A stretch of 51,940 nucleotides of DNA from an uncultured Prevotellaceae bacterium (GTDB lineage Bacteria; Bacteroidota; Bacteroidia; Bacteroidales; Bacteroidaceae): assembly GCA_900317305.1 (NCBI GenBank), contig ONGG01000037.1:1-51940 (forward strand). The letters run 5' to 3'. Made by a program: the position numbers and the translations under genes. Shown piece after piece: positions 40,947-49,133 of this stretch (its first letter is position 1; each line of letters starts with the position of its first letter). The notes below the pieces were generated by a model. The model worked only from the letters and a program-made list of their open reading frames with translations, had not been told where the DNA came from and searched no databases.

Positions 40947-42400
40947 TGGTCTTGCTTGAGTTGACGGTAGGTGAGGATGGGATGCTTGGCCGCCAGCACG
41001 TCGTCCACTCTGCCGATAGGGGTGGAGTGAGGTGCGCCCTTCACCAACTCGGGGTCGGTGGCAGCCTCTTCGGCAATGCGCCGCATCACGCCGATGAACT
41101 CGTCGATGGTGTCGAGACTCTCGCTCTCGGTAGGCTCAATCATGAGCGACTCGTGGAAGAGCAGGGGGAAGTAGATGGTGGGGGCGTGGTAGCCGTAGTC
41201 GAGCAACCGCTTGGCCACATCCATCGTGGTGACACCCGTCGATTTGTCCTTCAATCCGTCGAACACGAACTCGTGCTTGCACAGTCCGTCGATGGGCAGC
41301 AGGTAGACGTCTTTCAGCGACTCCTTGATGTAGTTGGCGTTGAGGGTGGAGAGTGGTCCCACCATGCGCACGTTCTCGCGGCCGAGCGAGAGGATGTAGG
41401 TATAGGCACGCACGATGACGGCGAAGTTGCCGAGGAACCGGCTCACGTTGATGGCGCCGTCGGTGCCCACGATGTCGTAGCCGCTGTCGGTCTTCACCAC
41501 CTTGGGCGAGGGCAGCAGGTCTTCCATGCCCTTGCGCACGCCTACGGGACCGCTGCCCGGACCGCCGCCGCCATGAGGCGTGGCGAAGGTCTTGTGCAGG
41601 TTGATGTGCATCACGTCGAATCCCATGTCGCCGGGACGGCAGGCACCGAGCATCGGGTTCAGGTTGGCTCCGTCGTAGTACATCAGTGCGCCGCACTCGT
41701 GCACCAGTTTGGCAATCTCCGGTATCTGGCGCTCAAAGAGTCCCAGCGTGTTGGGGTTGGTCATCATCATGGCGGCGATGGAGTCGTCGAGCAGTCCTCT
41801 CAGGTCGTCGACGTCGACGATGCCGTCGGCAGTGCTCTTCACCTCCACAATCTCGAGTCCGCAGACGGCGGCCGAGGCGGGGTTGGTGCCATGAGCCGAG
41901 TCGGGCACGATCACCTTCACGCGCTGCGTCTGGCCGTTGCGCTCATGGTAGGCGCGTATCACCATCAGGCCGGTGAGCTCGCCATGGGCTCCGGCATAGG
42001 GGTTGAGGGTGAACTCGCTCAGGCCGGTGAGGGCTGCGAGCGACCGCTGCAGGTTGTAGTACACCTCGAGCGCGCCTTGGCAGGTGGCTGCCGGCTGCTG
42101 CGGGTGGAGTCCGGCAAACTCCTTGAGTGCCGCTGTCTCCTCGTCGATGACGGGGTTGTATTTCATCGTGCAACTGCCCAGCGGATAGAAGCCGTTGTCC
42201 ACTCCGAAGTTGTTGGCGCTGAGGTTGGTGTAGTGTCTCACCACCGTCAGTTCGTCGCATTCGGGCAGTTCGGCGTCGGTGCCGCGGCGAAGATGCTCGG
42301 GGAGCGTGGCCTCGCCGAAGGGGCAGGCGGGGAGCGAGTAGCCCTTGCGTCCTGGTTTCGACAACTCGAAAATCAGGTTTCCGTACAGTTTGTTGTTCAT
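40943..42400 (-). CDS. gcvPB: Glycine dehydrogenase (decarboxylating) subunit 2
   Basis: The ATG at 42400 overlaps the gcvPA stop (ATGA) and gives 485 aa. The PLP lysine lies in NLHKTFATPHGGGGPGSGP. With GcvPA it forms the split P protein that decarboxylates glycine and passes the aminomethyl group to lipoyl-GcvH. Both ends are translationally coupled to neighbours. Confidence 0.94.
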   Translation of the reverse strand: MNNKLYGNLIFELSKPGRKGYSLPACPFGEATLPEHLRRGTDAELPECDELTVVRHYTNLSANNFGVDNGFYPLGSCTMKYNPVIDEETAALKEFAGLHPQQPAATCQGALEVYYNLQRSLAALTGLSEFTLNPYAGAHGELTGLMVIRAYHERNGQTQRVKVIVPDSAHGTNPASAAVCGLEIVEVKSTADGIVDVDDLRGLLDDSIAAMMMTNPNTLGLFERQIPEIAKLVHECGALMYYDGANLNPMLGACRPGDMGFDVMHINLHKTFATPHGGGGPGSGPVGVRKGMEDLLPSPKVVKTDSGYDIVGTDGAINVSRFLGNFAVIVRAYTYILSLGRENVRMVGPLSTLNANYIKESLKDVYLLPIDGLCKHEFVFDGLKDKSTGVTTMDVAKRLLDYGYHAPTIYFPLLFHESLMIEPTESESLDTIDEFIGVMRRIAEEAATDPELVKGAPHSTPIGRVDDVLAAKHPILTYRQLKQDQ

Positions 42401-43725
42401 ACCGTTTCCTCCTTTCCGCAAAGTGTGACGAGTTGGTCGATCTCCTCCTTGGTGCGCTTCTCGGTGACGGCCATCATCAGGGTGTGTCCGCCCACCTTCA
42501 CGCCACCGAGGATGCCTTGCTGGGCAAGGCGGCCAAGCAGCTGGTCGGTGTCGCCGTCGTAGTCGACGCAGAACTCATTGAAAAACTCGCCTCCGTAGGT
42601 CAGCTTGAAACGGCCGGTGGCCACGAGTTGCTGTGCCAGGTAGTGGGCACCGGCATACGAGGCCAGGGCGGCCTCCTTCACGCCCTCCTTGCCCATGACC
42701 GACATGTAGATGGTGGCCCACAGGGCCATCAGACTCTGGTTGGAGCAGATGTTGGAGGTGGCTTTCTGGCGGCGGATATGTTGCTCGCGGGCCTGGAGGG
42801 TGAGCACGAACACCCGCTGGCCGCGGTTGTCCTTCGTCATGCCCACGATGCGGCCCGGCATCTTTCGCATCAGTTTCTCGGTGCAGCACATATAGCCTAC
42901 GTAGGGGCCGCCATACGACATCGGGATGCCCAGCGTCTGACCGTCGCCTACGGCGATGTCGGCACCCCATTCGCCCGGGGTCTTCAGCACGGAGAGATAG
43001 AGGGCGGGGCTGTTGACGATGAACAGGCCCTTCTGGGCGTGGATGGCATCGGCGTAGCCGGTGAAGTCCTCCACCTGTCCGTAGTAGTTGGGCTGTTGCA
43101 CCACCACGCCGGCCACGCTGCCCTCGCCGAGCAGGCGGTCGAGGTCGGCCTTGTCGGTCTGTCCGTCGCGGGTGGCTATGGTGACGATCTCCACGCCATG
43201 GAAACGGGCGTAGGTGCGCACCACGTCGAGCACGCGTGGGTCTACGGCTTCCGACACGAGCACGCGGTTGGTCTTCTTGGCATTGGCGTTGGCCATGAGC
43301 ACGGCCTCGGCGGTGGCGGTGCATCCGTCATACATCGAGGCATTGGCGATGTCGAGGCCGGTGAGTTCGGCAATCATGCTCTGCCACTCGAAGATATAGT
43401 GGAGCGTGCCCTGAGAGATCTCGGCCTGGTAGGGGGTGTAGCTGGTGAGGAACTCGGAGCGCCCGATGATGTTGGGCACCACGGCAGGGGTGTAGTGGTC
43501 GTAGACACCGGCTCCGGCAAACACGGTGAGCACCTGGTTGCGCTGGCAGAGGCGGTCGAAGGTCTGCCTGACCTCGAGTTCGCTCTTTGCCTCGGGAAGG
43601 TCGTAGTCGCCTTTAAAGCGCACCTCCTCGGGCACCTCGGCATAGAGGTCGTCCAGGCTCTCAATGCCCACCTTGCGGAGCATGGTGTTGATGTCGGACT
43701 GGGTGTGTGGGAAATACTTGTACAT
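42397..43725 (-). CDS. gcvPA: Glycine dehydrogenase (decarboxylating) subunit 1
   Basis: The 442-aa product begins MYKYFPHTQSDINTMLRKVG, typical of GcvPA, with FLTSYTPYQAEISQGTLHYIFEWQ and the GDGQTLGIPMSYGGPYVGYM segment near residue 255. It is the N-terminal half-equivalent of single-chain GcvP. It lies 18 nt after gcvH. Confidence 0.94.
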   Translation of the reverse strand: MYKYFPHTQSDINTMLRKVGIESLDDLYAEVPEEVRFKGDYDLPEAKSELEVRQTFDRLCQRNQVLTVFAGAGVYDHYTPAVVPNIIGRSEFLTSYTPYQAEISQGTLHYIFEWQSMIAELTGLDIANASMYDGCTATAEAVLMANANAKKTNRVLVSEAVDPRVLDVVRTYARFHGVEIVTIATRDGQTDKADLDRLLGEGSVAGVVVQQPNYYGQVEDFTGYADAIHAQKGLFIVNSPALYLSVLKTPGEWGADIAVGDGQTLGIPMSYGGPYVGYMCCTEKLMRKMPGRIVGMTKDNRGQRVFVLTLQAREQHIRRQKATSNICSNQSLMALWATIYMSVMGKEGVKEAALASYAGAHYLAQQLVATGRFKLTYGGEFFNEFCVDYDGDTDQLLGRLAQQGILGGVKVGGHTLMMAVTEKRTKEEIDQLVTLCGKEETV

Positions 43726-43743
43726 CGCTCGTGGTTTAGGGAT

Positions 43744-44124
43744 TTATTCCTTGATGAGGGCCTTGTAGGCCTCGGCGTCCATCAGGTTGTCGAGTTCGGT
43801 CTTGTCGGTGAGTTCCACCTTGATGATCCAGTTGGCGAAGGCGTCGGTGTTCACCAGTTCGGGATTGTCGGCCAGGGCCTCGTTCACTTCCACCACCGTG
43901 CCGCTCACGGGCGAGATGAGGTCGCTGGCGGCCTTCACGCTCTCCACGGCGCCGAATTCCTCGCCTGCCTCCACTTCGTCGTCGACTTCGGGCATGTCGA
44001 CATAAACCACGTTTCCTAACTCGTGCTGTGCATAGTCGGTGATGCCGATGAAGCCGAATTCGCCTTCCACACGCACATACTCATGCGACTCTGAATAGTA
44101 GAGTCCGTCGATAACTTTTGCCAT
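43744..44124 (-). CDS. gcvH: Glycine cleavage system H protein
   Basis: The 126-aa product is of normal length. The lipoylated lysine lies in GAVESVKAASDL (about residue 63), preceded by VVYVDMPEVDDEVEAGEEF. It shuttles the aminomethyl group among the P, T and L proteins. A 183-nt gap with a CTATAG tandem array separates it from gcvT; no separate promoter is evident. Confidence 0.96.
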   Translation of the reverse strand: MAKVIDGLYYSESHEYVRVEGEFGFIGITDYAQHELGNVVYVDMPEVDDEVEAGEEFGAVESVKAASDLISPVSGTVVEVNEALADNPELVNTDAFANWIIKVELTDKTELDNLMDAEAYKALIKE

Positions 44125-44180
44125 AATATTGTTCTCTTTTTTTTGGTTGTTTTTTTGATGTAGGGTTCTTGGGGGGATAG

Positions 44181-44277
44181 TTCTATAGTTTTCTATAGTT
44201 TTCTATAGTTTTCTATAGTTTTCTATAGTCTCTATAGTTTCTATAGTCTCTATAGCCTCTATAGTTTTCTATAGTTC
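44181..44277 (+). repeat. Tandem 9-10 bp CTATAG array between gcvT and gcvH
   Basis: Ten CTATAG hexamers start at 44183, 44193, 44203, 44213, 44223, 44232, 44241, 44250, 44259 and 44269, so the spacing is 10 or 9 bp throughout. The units are TTCTATAGTT and TCTATAGTC. The array lies in the untranslated part of the gcv operon mRNA. Confidence 0.9.
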
Positions 44278-44307
44278 TTAAAAACTTCGGTCTTGCTAAG
44301 GTTGTAT

Positions 44308-45399
44308 CTATTTCTTGTAATGCTTGTCGTAGAACCGTTTTTTCACCACCACGCCGGGGAAGGTCTTCTTGCGGATCTGTATCTCGAGGGGCGTGCCCAA
44401 CTTGGCGAAGGGTGTCTCGACGAGGGCCATGCACACGCTCTTGCCGGTGGAGATGGAGTTGTAGCCGGTGGTCACCTCGCCCACCTGGCGGCCTTCGGCC
44501 AGCACGGGATAGCCATGGCGCGGAACGGCGCGGCCTTCGAGTTCGATGCCGATGATGCGGCGGGCCACACCCTCGGTCTTCTGCTTCACCAGTGCCTCGC
44601 GGCCGATGAACTCGGGCTTGTCGAGTTTGCAGAACATGCTCAGTCCGGCCATCACCGGCGAGATGTCGGCCGAGAGTTCATCGCCATAGAGCGGCAGTCC
44701 CACCTCGAAGCGCAGGGTGTCGCGGCATCCCAGTCCGCAGGGCTTGCAGCGCCCGCTCTCGATAAGACGGTCCCAGCATTGGCGGATATAGTCGTGCGAG
44801 GCATAGATCTCGAAGCCGTCCTCTCCGGTATATCCGGTGCGGCTCACGATCACGCACTCGCCTTTGTCTTCGATGGTCTTCACGGTGTAGAAAACGAGTT
44901 CCTTGCAGGCCAGTTGCAGCACCTCCTCGACCACGGTCTCAGCCTCTGGTCCCTGGACGGCAATCTGTCCGTAGTAGTCGGACTGGTGGTCGAACTCCAG
45001 GTCGTAGCCCTCGAGGTGCGACTTCATCCATTCCACGTCCTTGTCGATGTTGGCGGCGTTGATGACGAGGAAGAAATCGTTCTCGGCCATCTTGTAGACC
45101 AGCAGGTCGTCTACGGTGCCGCCGTCGGGGTAGCACATCATGCCATAGAAGATTTTCCCTATGGGCGCACCGGTGATGTCGTTGGTGAAGATATGGTTCA
45201 CGTAGCGCTCGGCGTCGGTGCCCTTGATGCGCACCTCGCCCATGTGTGAGACGTCGAACACACCGCAGGCCTGGCGCACGGCGTTGTGCTCGTCGACGAT
45301 AGAGGAATACTGGATGGGCATGTCGAAACCTCCGAAGGGAGAGATGAGGGCACCCAGTGCCACATGCTTGTCGTAGAGACAGGTTCTTTTGTTTTCCAT
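44308..45399 (-). CDS. gcvT: Aminomethyltransferase (glycine cleavage T protein)
   Basis: The 363-aa product has VFDVSHMGEVRIKG near residue 45, FLVINAANIDKDVEW and the GYTGEDGFEIY motif typical of GcvT, and a C-terminal barrel domain ending near the GVVVKKRFYDKHY tail. It transfers the methylene group from lipoyl-GcvH to tetrahydrofolate. It lies 8 nt after the lipoate ligase gene. Confidence 0.95.
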   Translation of the reverse strand: MENKRTCLYDKHVALGALISPFGGFDMPIQYSSIVDEHNAVRQACGVFDVSHMGEVRIKGTDAERYVNHIFTNDITGAPIGKIFYGMMCYPDGGTVDDLLVYKMAENDFFLVINAANIDKDVEWMKSHLEGYDLEFDHQSDYYGQIAVQGPEAETVVEEVLQLACKELVFYTVKTIEDKGECVIVSRTGYTGEDGFEIYASHDYIRQCWDRLIESGRCKPCGLGCRDTLRFEVGLPLYGDELSADISPVMAGLSMFCKLDKPEFIGREALVKQKTEGVARRIIGIELEGRAVPRHGYPVLAEGRQVGEVTTGYNSISTGKSVCMALVETPFAKLGTPLEIQIRKKTFPGVVVKKRFYDKHYKK

Positions 45400-45407
45400 A
45401 ATATCTG

Positions 45408-46382
45408 TTAGTTGTTGAGAATTAAATCGATGAGATGGTCTTTACGCAGGTGGAGGATGATGTCGCCCATGTCGTCGGGCAGGGCGCTCTGCAGCGCCTC
45501 GCGCTCGAGCGGGCATCCGCGCAGGGGCTGGAGGATGGTGCGCTCGATGTCGCCTACCAGGAAGAAGTCGCCCATGATGTCGGCGCCCTTGATGATGCCG
45601 TTTTTCACCTCGAGCCTGACTTCCAGTTCGCCCACACCCTCGATGCGCTTCCTGCTGACGATGGTGTAGCGTGGGTTGCGGCCGTAGATGAACGCATCGG
45701 TGAGGTATTCCTGCTCCATCTCGCTGATGCGCTCCACCTGCTTGGGGGTGAGGCATATCGAGCGGTCGCAGAGGGTGCGCCGGGCAAAGGCCATGAACTC
45801 GCCGATGGTCATGGAGGTGTGGTCCTTGAGCAGTGCGATGTGCTGTCTCACGCTCTTCACCCCCTTGCTCACCAGTTTGGTGTCGCTGGGGGTGATGCTC
45901 CCCACCATGTGCTCCATCTGGGTGTCGTAGAGCATGGTGCCGTGCACGATGCTCTTTCCCGGGATGTGGTAGAACGCGTTGCCCGACACCTTGCGCCCGT
46001 CGATGAGCACGTCGTTGCGCCCGGTGGCCTTCGCCTCGATGCCCATGCGGAAGAGCAGCAGCACCAGGAGGTTGACGTAGCGGTTGAAGGTGAGGCACAC
46101 GTTCTCGTCCTTCGTCACATACGAGAACATCACGTTGCCCATGTCGGCATATACGCATCCGCCGCCACTCTTCCTGCGGTAGGTCTGGATGCCGTGCTCA
46201 CGGCAGTAGTCGAGGTTCACCTCGCTCTCGATGAGTTGGTTTCGCCCGAAAATCACCGTGGGCTCCACTTGCCAGAGGAAGAGGCAGTCGTCCTCATCGA
46301 GTTCCCTGGCCACGAATTCCTCCATGGCAAGGTAAAAGGGCAGACGGTGCTGCGAAAGGTCGGGCAGGTCGACGTAGGTCAT
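45408..46382 (-). CDS. lplA: Lipoate-protein ligase
   Basis: The ATG at 46382 gives 324 aa; the open frame continues to 46562 but its upstream part overlaps the thr terminator and promoter. The BPL/LPL fold is shown by FLWQVEPTVIFGRNQ, RRKSGGGCVYADMGNVMFSYV and GRKVSGNAFYHIPGKSIVHGTML, with the adenylate-binding lysine in GRKVSGNA. A C-terminal accessory domain follows. It attaches lipoate to GcvH, the fifth gene product it needs in the same operon. It is the first gene of the glycine cleavage operon. Confidence 0.9.
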   Translation of the reverse strand: MTYVDLPDLSQHRLPFYLAMEEFVARELDEDDCLFLWQVEPTVIFGRNQLIESEVNLDYCREHGIQTYRRKSGGGCVYADMGNVMFSYVTKDENVCLTFNRYVNLLVLLLFRMGIEAKATGRNDVLIDGRKVSGNAFYHIPGKSIVHGTMLYDTQMEHMVGSITPSDTKLVSKGVKSVRQHIALLKDHTSMTIGEFMAFARRTLCDRSICLTPKQVERISEMEQEYLTDAFIYGRNPRYTIVSRKRIEGVGELEVRLEVKNGIIKGADIMGDFFLVGDIERTILQPLRGCPLEREALQSALPDDMGDIILHLRKDHLIDLILNN

Positions 46383-46413
46383 GGGTAGCCGGCAGGGTTG
46401 TGTGATTTCCTTG

Positions 46414-46421
46414 CAAATATA
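46414..46421 (-). promoter_or_regulatory. -7 element of the glycine cleavage operon
   Basis: Minus-strand TATATTTG, about 32 nt upstream of the lplA ATG and directly after the thr operon terminator. The -33 region is degenerate. Confidence 0.6.
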
Positions 46422-46485
46422 GTAATAAAAAGTCGAATTGGCATCTATTTTTTTGCGAAAAAAATGCCTGTTTGGGAAGAAAAAA

Positions 46486-46521
46486 AAGAGACGGTTTCGG
46501 ATTGTTCGGAAACCGCCTCTT
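46486..46521 (-). terminator. Terminator of the threonine operon
   Basis: A 13-bp stem with one mismatch (46486-46498 with 46509-46521). On the minus strand it is followed by TTTTTTTTCTTCCC, a strong intrinsic terminator. It begins 7 nt after the thrC stop. Confidence 0.9.
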
Positions 46522-46527
46522 TTGGTG

Positions 46528-47829
46528 TTATTCTTTAAGCAGGAAAGCCTTGAAATCGTCAAACTGTCGGCTTGTCTGAATGGTGCTTTTCGTTCCTTTC
46601 ATGAATTCGGCAAGCCGTTGTGGGATATGGATATCGGTGCCGAGGATATCGTCGACTTTCTCCTTGAATTTCGCGGGGTGTGCCGTCTCGCAGAACACGC
46701 CGGTCTCGCCCTCTTCGAGCAGGTCGCGCAGGGCGCGGTAGCCGCAGGCGCCATGGGGGTCGAGCACGTAGCCTGTGCGGGCATGGCACTCGCGCATGGT
46801 TTCGCGGATGTCATCGTCGGTGTAGGTGGCGCCGCTGATATAGGCGGTGATGGCGTCGTGGCGTCCGCCGTAGAGGTCGTAGACACGTGCGAAGTTGCTG
46901 GGGTCGCCCACGTCCATGGCGTTGGCCAGCGTCTGCTTGGTGGGCTGCGGCTGGTAGACACCGGTCTGGAGATACTGGTAGAAGATGTCGTTGGCGTTGT
47001 TGGCGGCGATGAAGCGGCTGATGGGAAGGCCCATCACATGGCCGAAGAGTCCGGCGGTGATGTTGCCGAAGTTGCCGCTGGGCACGCACATCACCATGCG
47101 GTCGGCCTTGCCCAGGGCTTTCATCCGGGCGTAGGCGTTGAAGTAGTAGAACGCCTGTGGGAGGAAACGGGCCACATTGATGGAGTTGGCGCTGGTGAGC
47201 CGCATGTGGGCGTTGAGGTCGGGGTCGAGGAAGGCTTGCTTCACCAGGGCCTGGCAGTCGTCGAACACGCCGTCGACCTCGATGGCGGTGATGTTCTGGC
47301 CGAGGGTGGTGAACTGGCACTCCTGTATCTTGCTCACCTTGCCTTTGGGGTAGAGCACGTAGACGTGTATGCCCTCCACGCCGAGGAACCCGTTGGCCAC
47401 GGCCGAGCCGGTGTCGCCGCTGGTGGCCACGAGCACGTTCACCCGCTCTTGCTTCTCCTGGCGGATGAAGTGTTGCAGCAGGCGGGCCATGAAGCGTGCG
47501 CCCACGTCCTTGAAGGCCAGGGTGGGGCCGTGGAAGAGTTCGAGCGAGTAGATGTTCTCGTCGACCTGCACTACCGGACAGTCGAAAGAGAGGGTGTCGC
47601 AAACGATGCGTCGCAGGTCGTCGGCGGGTACGTCCTCGCCGAAGAACGCATCGGCCACGGTGCAGGCGATGTCGTGGAACGAGAGCCGGTCGATGTTGTC
47701 GTAGAACGATTGTGGGAGCGTCTTGATGCGCTCGGGCATATACAGGCCGCGGTCGCCGGCCAGTCCTTTCACCACGGCCTCGTGGAGCGAGGCCATGGGG
47801 GCTTTCTTGTTGGTGCTGTAGTATTTCAT
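46528..47829 (-). CDS. thrC: Threonine synthase
   Basis: The 433-aa product has the PLP lysine in PTLAFKDVGARFM (about residue 110) and ATSGDTGSAVANGF. It converts O-phosphohomoserine to threonine. It follows the ApgM-like gene by about 50 nt and ends the operon. Confidence 0.94.
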   Translation of the reverse strand: MKYYSTNKKAPMASLHEAVVKGLAGDRGLYMPERIKTLPQSFYDNIDRLSFHDIACTVADAFFGEDVPADDLRRIVCDTLSFDCPVVQVDENIYSLELFHGPTLAFKDVGARFMARLLQHFIRQEKQERVNVLVATSGDTGSAVANGFLGVEGIHVYVLYPKGKVSKIQECQFTTLGQNITAIEVDGVFDDCQALVKQAFLDPDLNAHMRLTSANSINVARFLPQAFYYFNAYARMKALGKADRMVMCVPSGNFGNITAGLFGHVMGLPISRFIAANNANDIFYQYLQTGVYQPQPTKQTLANAMDVGDPSNFARVYDLYGGRHDAITAYISGATYTDDDIRETMRECHARTGYVLDPHGACGYRALRDLLEEGETGVFCETAHPAKFKEKVDDILGTDIHIPQRLAEFMKGTKSTIQTSRQFDDFKAFLLKE

Positions 47830-47878
47830 GATGGCTTGGTTGCTGTTTTGGTGAGAAGGTTGTTCGGGTGGCTGCGGA

Positions 47879-49120
47879 TTAACTGTTCATGAAGGCTTGC
47901 ATGAACTGCTCCAGCCTGAGCATGCCGTAGTGTCCGCCTACGGTGCTCTGCTCGTCGTAGCAGGTCACGTCGTCGGGCTCGATGCCGGGATGCCAGATGA
48001 GGAAGGGCACGGGCTCGTTCACGTGGGTGCGTATCTCGACGGGGGTGGGGTGGTCGGGCAGCACGGCGATGCACACGGGCTCCTGCCATCCCTTCACCTC
48101 GTTGTAGATGGGTTCCACGATGCGGTGGTCGAGGTATTCGATGGTGCGTATTTTCAGTTCGAGGTTGCCATCGTGGCCGGCCTCGTCGCTGGCCTCAAGG
48201 TGGAGGAACACGAAGTCGTCGGTGCGCAGGGCGTCGATGGCGGCCTGCGCCTTCCCCTCGTAGTTGGTGTCGGCCAGTCCGGTGGCGCCTTCCACCTCGA
48301 TGATGCGCAGTCCGGCGTAGTGGCCGATGCCCTTGATGAGGTCGACGGCAGAGATGACGCTGCCAGTCTTCACCTGCGGAAACATCTCGGCGATGGTGCG
48401 CATCGATGGCCGGTAGCCGGGGCTCCAGGGCCAGATGGAGTTGGCCTCGTCGTGGCCGGCAGCCCTCCGTGCGATGTTGATGGGGTGCTGGGCGAGCAGT
48501 TCCTGCGACTGGAGGATGAGCCGGTTGATGAGGTCGGCCGTCTCGCGGGCCGTCATCCGTCTCGGCTCGTTCACGTCGGCGTACCCGGCTTCGGGCTGCA
48601 CGAGCAGCGGTTGCCAGGGTTGGTCGGGATGGTCGTGGGGTGGCGAGCATACGATGTGCTTGTTGCCGCCCCGTATCACGAGCAGGTGCCGGTACTGTAT
48701 GCCTGCGACGAAGCGCACGCGGTCGTTGCCCAGGTGCTTGTCGAGCGAGGCCACCAGTTGCCGGGCATCGTCGGTGGAGAGATGTCCGCCATGATGGTTC
48801 TTGATGCATCCGTCCGAAAGGCAGATGATGTTGCAGCGGATGGCCATGTCGTCGGGGCGCATCTCATATCCGATGGAGGCCGCCTCGAGTGGTCCGCGGC
48901 CCTCGTACACCTGGTTCAGGTCGTAGCCCATGATGGCGGTGTTGGCCACCTCGCTGCCCGGAGGGAATCCTTCGGGCACGGTCACCAGGCGGCCGGTGCG
49001 TCCTTTCCGGGCGAGCATGTCGATGTATGGGGTGTCGGCATATTGCAGCGGGGTCTGTCCGCCGAGCCGGTCGATGGCATGGTCGGCCATGCCGTCGCCA
49101 AGAATGATGATGTGTTTCAT
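47879..49120 (-). CDS. ApgM-like phosphoglycerate-mutase-family protein, proposed homoserine kinase
   Basis: The 413-aa product belongs to the alkaline phosphatase/archaeal-type iPGM family: MKHIIILGDGMAD at the N-terminus, GSEVANTAIMGYDL with the likely nucleophile, and HLEASDEAGHDGN and VLPDHPTPVEIRTH metal-binding motifs near the C-terminus. Position between thrA and thrC, with no GHMP-type thrB in the operon, matches the family described as proposed homoserine kinase (TIGR02535). It would make O-phosphohomoserine. It is 13 nt after thrA. A phosphoglycerate mutase role is the alternative. Confidence 0.85.
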   Translation of the reverse strand: MKHIIILGDGMADHAIDRLGGQTPLQYADTPYIDMLARKGRTGRLVTVPEGFPPGSEVANTAIMGYDLNQVYEGRGPLEAASIGYEMRPDDMAIRCNIICLSDGCIKNHHGGHLSTDDARQLVASLDKHLGNDRVRFVAGIQYRHLLVIRGGNKHIVCSPPHDHPDQPWQPLLVQPEAGYADVNEPRRMTARETADLINRLILQSQELLAQHPINIARRAAGHDEANSIWPWSPGYRPSMRTIAEMFPQVKTGSVISAVDLIKGIGHYAGLRIIEVEGATGLADTNYEGKAQAAIDALRTDDFVFLHLEASDEAGHDGNLELKIRTIEYLDHRIVEPIYNEVKGWQEPVCIAVLPDHPTPVEIRTHVNEPVPFLIWHPGIEPDDVTCYDEQSTVGGHYGMLRLEQFMQAFMNS

Positions 49121-49133
49121 GACGTGGCCGGAT

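Noticed and set aside
40946-42562. Long + strand open frame (538 aa) opposite gcvPB
   Set aside because: Same shadow composition; the minus strand holds well-supported gcvPB with coupled neighbours.
44181-44277. CRISPR array
   Set aside because: Units are only 9-10 bp with no spacers; it is a simple phased tandem repeat.
44125-44307. Glycine riboswitch ahead of gcvH
   Set aside because: The gap is filled mainly by the CTATAG array; no conserved glycine aptamer features were seen.
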